From positions 1 to 8,795 of the forward strand of contig CAXTMV010000238.1 in NCBI GenBank assembly GCA_964245425.1: 8,795 nt of DNA, given 5' to 3'. Positions 6,107 through 8,795 of the stretch are shown piece by piece. Within the stretch, counting starts at the first letter, position 1. The number at the start of each line of letters is the position of its first letter. The DNA is from JACMLD01 sp964245425 (lineage in GTDB: Bacteria; Bacteroidota; Bacteroidia; Chitinophagales; Chitinophagaceae). Under the pieces are notes generated by a model, which did not search any database, was not told the origin of the DNA, and saw only the letters and a list, made by a program, of their open reading frames with translations. The position numbers and the translations under genes are program-made.

Positions 6107-8576
6107 TACGAACGAATTATTTCTAACAAAGAATACATTATTTGCCGAGATAATCATTCCGCTGGCGCTGCCGCGCAATTATACCTGGGCGGTGCCGGCT
6201 TTTTTACAAGACCAGGTAAAGCCTGGCTGCCGGGTAGAAGTTGCCCTGAAAAACAAGAAATACGCCGGTCTGGTAAAAAGGATCCATACAGACGCACCGG
6301 CTGCCTTTGCACCAAAAGAAATTGTAAATGTGCTGGATACGGAACCCATTGTCTTTGCACAGCAACAGGCATTCTGGGAATGGATGGCACACTATTATCT
6401 CTGCAGCGAAGGCGAAGTGATGCAGGCTGCATTGCCCACCCATTTCAAACTCAGCAGCGAGACCATCCTGTTATACAACGATGAAGCCGGCGATGATTTC
6501 AGCAGCCTCGACAACGAAGAATACCTGGTAGCGGAAGCCCTGCTGATAAAAAAAGAACTAAAACTGGCCGAAGTACAACAGTTACTGGATGCCAGCCATG
6601 TATACCCTGTTATCAAAAGACTGATAGATAAACGGGTTTGTTTTGTATGGGAAGAACTGCAGCATACGTATAAAGAAAAAAAAGAAACCTATGTATTGCT
6701 GAACCCGGCATACGATTCCGATGAACAACTCAGCGAATTGCTGAACAACTGGGGCCGGGCACCCAAACAAATGGAACTGCTGTTGTCTTTCCTGCACCTG
6801 TCAAAAACGGCCGGCGAAGTAACCCAGCCGGCCTTGCTGAAAAAATCAGGCGCTTCAGCTGCTCAACTAAAAGGCCTGGTAGATAAAAACGTATTGCTGC
6901 TGGAGAAGCGTTCTGTGGATCGGCTGAAATCCCTGCCCCGGAATATGCAGCTCGATTTTGTACTGAGTTCCGCACAGGCGGCAGCCTTACAGGAATTGCG
7001 TATTCATTTTGAGCAGAAAAATGTTTGCCTGTTGCACGGCGTCACATCCAGCGGCAAAACACAGGTGTACATGAAACTGATGGAGGAAATGCTGTTGCAG
7101 GGTAAGCAGGTGCTCTATATGCTGCCGGAAATAGCACTAACGGCACAGATCATACGCCGTTTACAGAAACATTTCGGCGGCTATATACTGATCTATCATT
7201 CCAAATTCAGCCAGAATGAGCGCCTTGAAATCTGGAACAAGGTAAAAACCGGCGAAGCGCGCATTGTACTGGGCGCCCGTTCTTCCCTATTCCTGCCTTT
7301 TCACAACCTGGGGCTGGTGATCTGCGATGAGGAACATGATACCTCGTATAAGCAACAGGAGCCAGCACCCCGTTATCATGCGCGCGATGCCGCCGTTTAC
7401 TTTGCCTCCCTGTTTGGGGCAAAAGTATTACTGGGGAGTGCCACGCCTTCCATAGAAAGTTATTACAATGCCGCCAGCGGAAAATATGCATTGACGGAGC
7501 TGACCGAACGTTTCGGTCATATACCCATGCCGGTGATCGATATGATCGATACCCGGCAACTGAAAACCCCCGATAAAAGCAAGGTCATCATATCTGTACC
7601 CATGCAGGAGGGCATAACGGCCAGCCTGGAAAAAGGGCGCCAGGTAATCCTGTTCCAGAACCGGCGGGGCTATTCGCCTTACCAGGTTTGCCAGAGCTGC
7701 GGCTGGATACCCCATTGCACGCAATGCGATGTATCGCTCAGCTACCATAAAACAAAAGGCAAGCTGCTTTGCCATTATTGCGGTACCGTATACCCGCTGG
7801 TACATACCTGTGAGGCCTGCGGTAATCATTTGTTTGCACAACAGAATTTTGGCACAGAACGCATAGAAGAACATTTGCAGGAATTGTTTCCGCAGGCCAA
7901 ACTGGCCCGTATGGACGCAGACAGCATTAAAGGCAAGCATGGCCACGATGCACTGATACAATTATTTGAACAGGCACGCATCGATATACTGGTGGGCACC
8001 CAAATGGTAGTAAAGGGTCTTGATTTTGACAATGTTGAATTGGTGGGTATCCTGGATGCGGACGCCATTTTAGGGTTCACCGATTTCAGGGTTAATGAAA
8101 GAGGTTTTCAACTGATAGAGCAGGTGAGTGGACGTGCCGGCAGAAAGGATATACCCGGAAAAGTGCTGATACAGGTACGCAACCCGCAACACCCGGTACT
8201 GCTAAAAGCACAGCAGCACGATTATAAAAGTTTTTACCAGGAAGAGATCGAAGGTCGCCGGCAATTTTTTTACCCGCCCTTTTCGCGCATCATCAATATC
8301 CTGTTCCGGCACCGGGATGCAGATACGGTAAATGCAGCAGCTCTTTTCTTTGCGGCACAGCTGAAACCTTATTTATCTGCCTATATGATTGGCCCGGCCC
8401 AGCCGGTGGTCAACAGGGTGCGTAACCTGTTCCTGATGGAGCTGATGCTGAAACTACCCAAAGACAGCCACAGCCTGCAACAGGCCAAGCAGCTCATCTA
8501 TACATCAACGGCCATGATGCATGCCGACAAAAGATTCAGGAGTGTACAGGTGGTGCCGGATATTGATCCGGTTTAA
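6087..8576 (+). CDS. priA: Primosomal protein N' (replication restart helicase PriA)
   Basis: An 829-residue 3'-5' superfamily-2 DNA helicase that recognises stalled or collapsed forks and reloads the replicative helicase. The N-terminal 3'-DNA-binding domain begins near residue 18 (FAEIIIPLALP; then VEVALKNKKYAGLV). The helicase core has Walker A GVTSSGKT (318-325), the Walker B box DEEH (414-417), GTER (589-592), GTQMVVKGLDF (637-647) and the arginine-finger motif QVSGRAGR (679-686). A zinc-binding insert carries all eight cysteines (535, 538, 544, 547, 562, 565, 575, 578). Length and residues indicate an intact enzyme. No ATG exists in frame before the conserved domain: the frame is closed by TAA at 5991, so TTG at 6087 is the best start, with ATT at 6102 a poorer alternative. 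It is the last gene of the plus-strand cluster. Confidence 0.95.
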   Translation: MEQEAINTNELFLTKNTLFAEIIIPLALPRNYTWAVPAFLQDQVKPGCRVEVALKNKKYAGLVKRIHTDAPAAFAPKEIVNVLDTEPIVFAQQQAFWEWMAHYYLCSEGEVMQAALPTHFKLSSETILLYNDEAGDDFSSLDNEEYLVAEALLIKKELKLAEVQQLLDASHVYPVIKRLIDKRVCFVWEELQHTYKEKKETYVLLNPAYDSDEQLSELLNNWGRAPKQMELLLSFLHLSKTAGEVTQPALLKKSGASAAQLKGLVDKNVLLLEKRSVDRLKSLPRNMQLDFVLSSAQAAALQELRIHFEQKNVCLLHGVTSSGKTQVYMKLMEEMLLQGKQVLYMLPEIALTAQIIRRLQKHFGGYILIYHSKFSQNERLEIWNKVKTGEARIVLGARSSLFLPFHNLGLVICDEEHDTSYKQQEPAPRYHARDAAVYFASLFGAKVLLGSATPSIESYYNAASGKYALTELTERFGHIPMPVIDMIDTRQLKTPDKSKVIISVPMQEGITASLEKGRQVILFQNRRGYSPYQVCQSCGWIPHCTQCDVSLSYHKTKGKLLCHYCGTVYPLVHTCEACGNHLFAQQNFGTERIEEHLQELFPQAKLARMDADSIKGKHGHDALIQLFEQARIDILVGTQMVVKGLDFDNVELVGILDADAILGFTDFRVNERGFQLIEQVSGRAGRKDIPGKVLIQVRNPQHPVLLKAQQHDYKSFYQEEIEGRRQFFYPPFSRIINILFRHRDADTVNAAALFFAAQLKPYLSAYMIGPAQPVVNRVRNLFLMELMLKLPKDSHSLQQAKQLIYTSTAMMHADKRFRSVQVVPDIDPV

Positions 8577-8717
8577 CCAAAGTTCATCATTCGAAATTCC
8601 CGGTTCGTTCGCATTGTAATGGGTGCATGTATTGTAAAAGTCATCCGGAACTTACAAGCAGCATAAAAACTATATTACTGAACGGTGTAATTCTCCTTTC
8701 AGGGGTTAGGGGCTGGC
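8577..8717. other. Intergenic region after priA
   Basis: No gene is visible in these 141 bp. Near its right end, CTCCTTTCAGGGGTTAGGGG (8694-8713) has a pyrimidine-TTTC-purine form like that of the stem-loop at 2925-2943, but pairs only weakly. I see no convincing plus-strand terminator for priA. Confidence 0.4.
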
Positions 8718-8753
8718 AAAAAAATAAGCCCGATGTAGACACAACGGGCTTAT
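8718..8753 (-). terminator. Intrinsic terminator for a minus-strand gene entering from the right
   Basis: Read on the minus strand, a perfect 9-bp stem ATAAGCCCG (8753-8745) pairs with CGGGCTTAT (8732-8724) around a 12-base loop. A run of T residues follows directly (complement of the A-run 8718-8723). This is a textbook Rho-independent terminator. On the plus strand no T-tract follows the hairpin, so it serves priA poorly. Confidence 0.85.
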
Positions 8754-8770
8754 CGGTATTATGTACCTAA

Positions 8771-8795
8771 TTAATGCGATGCGAATATATTATTT
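8771..8795 (-). CDS. Possible 3' end of a minus-strand gene (last 7 codons)
   Basis: On the minus strand a frame entering from the right edge ends in TAA at 8773-8771, giving a C-terminus NNIFASH. The stop lies 17 bp before the strong minus-strand terminator, the distance expected for a real gene end. Another frame, ending at a TAG a few bases further on (reading IIYSHRIN), cannot be excluded. The fragment is too short to identify the protein. Confidence 0.35.

Noticed and set aside
7428..7961. 177-codon minus-strand open frame inside priA
   Set aside because: It is antisense to the conserved helicase and zinc-binding region, which explains its length.

Overview
The window looks like an ordinary chromosomal segment of a Bacteroidota bacterium, most likely of the Chitinophagaceae type. 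The reasons are a SusC/RagA-type TonB-dependent receptor N-terminus, a Tat-exported Gfo/Idh/MocA oxidoreductase paired with a Tat-exported TIM-barrel sugar epimerase, a DUF4258 protein, start codons without Shine-Dalgarno sequences, and two sites resembling the Bacteroidota -7 promoter box (TAnnTTTG). The placement is inferred from gene families and promoter style; no rRNA or other decisive marker is present.

Layout, left to right. Positions 1-267 (minus) are the 5' end of a SusC-like outer-membrane receptor that runs off the left edge. Positions 268-638 are a 371-bp divergent intergenic region with several short perfect palindromes. Positions 639-1961 and 2023-2874 (plus) form a two-gene unit: oxidoreductase, then sugar isomerase/epimerase, both with twin-arginine leaders. 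A short GC-rich stem-loop lies in the convergent gap at 2875-2951. Positions 4595-3324 and 3248-2952 (minus) encode the tRNA methylthiotransferase MtaB and a small ferredoxin-fold hypothetical protein. A 157-bp divergent gap follows. On the plus strand come a membrane-anchored DUF4258 protein (4753-5193), a PlsC-type acyltransferase (5209-5970, 15 bp downstream) and the replication restart helicase PriA (6087-8576). The right end (8577-8795) carries a strong intrinsic terminator on the minus strand and probably the last codons of a minus-strand gene entering from the right.

Functionally there are two blocks. The left block is periplasmic or outer-membrane carbohydrate handling: receptor, sugar oxidation, epimerisation or isomerisation. 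The right block is housekeeping: tRNA modification, phospholipid synthesis and replication restart. I found no mobile element, CRISPR array, tRNA, rRNA or clearly novel multi-gene system. The most interesting points are the near-leaderless promoter layout at mtaB, the matching layout upstream of priA where a 33-codon reading frame overlaps a probable TTG start, the exported sugar-enzyme pair, and the cysteine-rich membrane-tethered DUF4258 protein.
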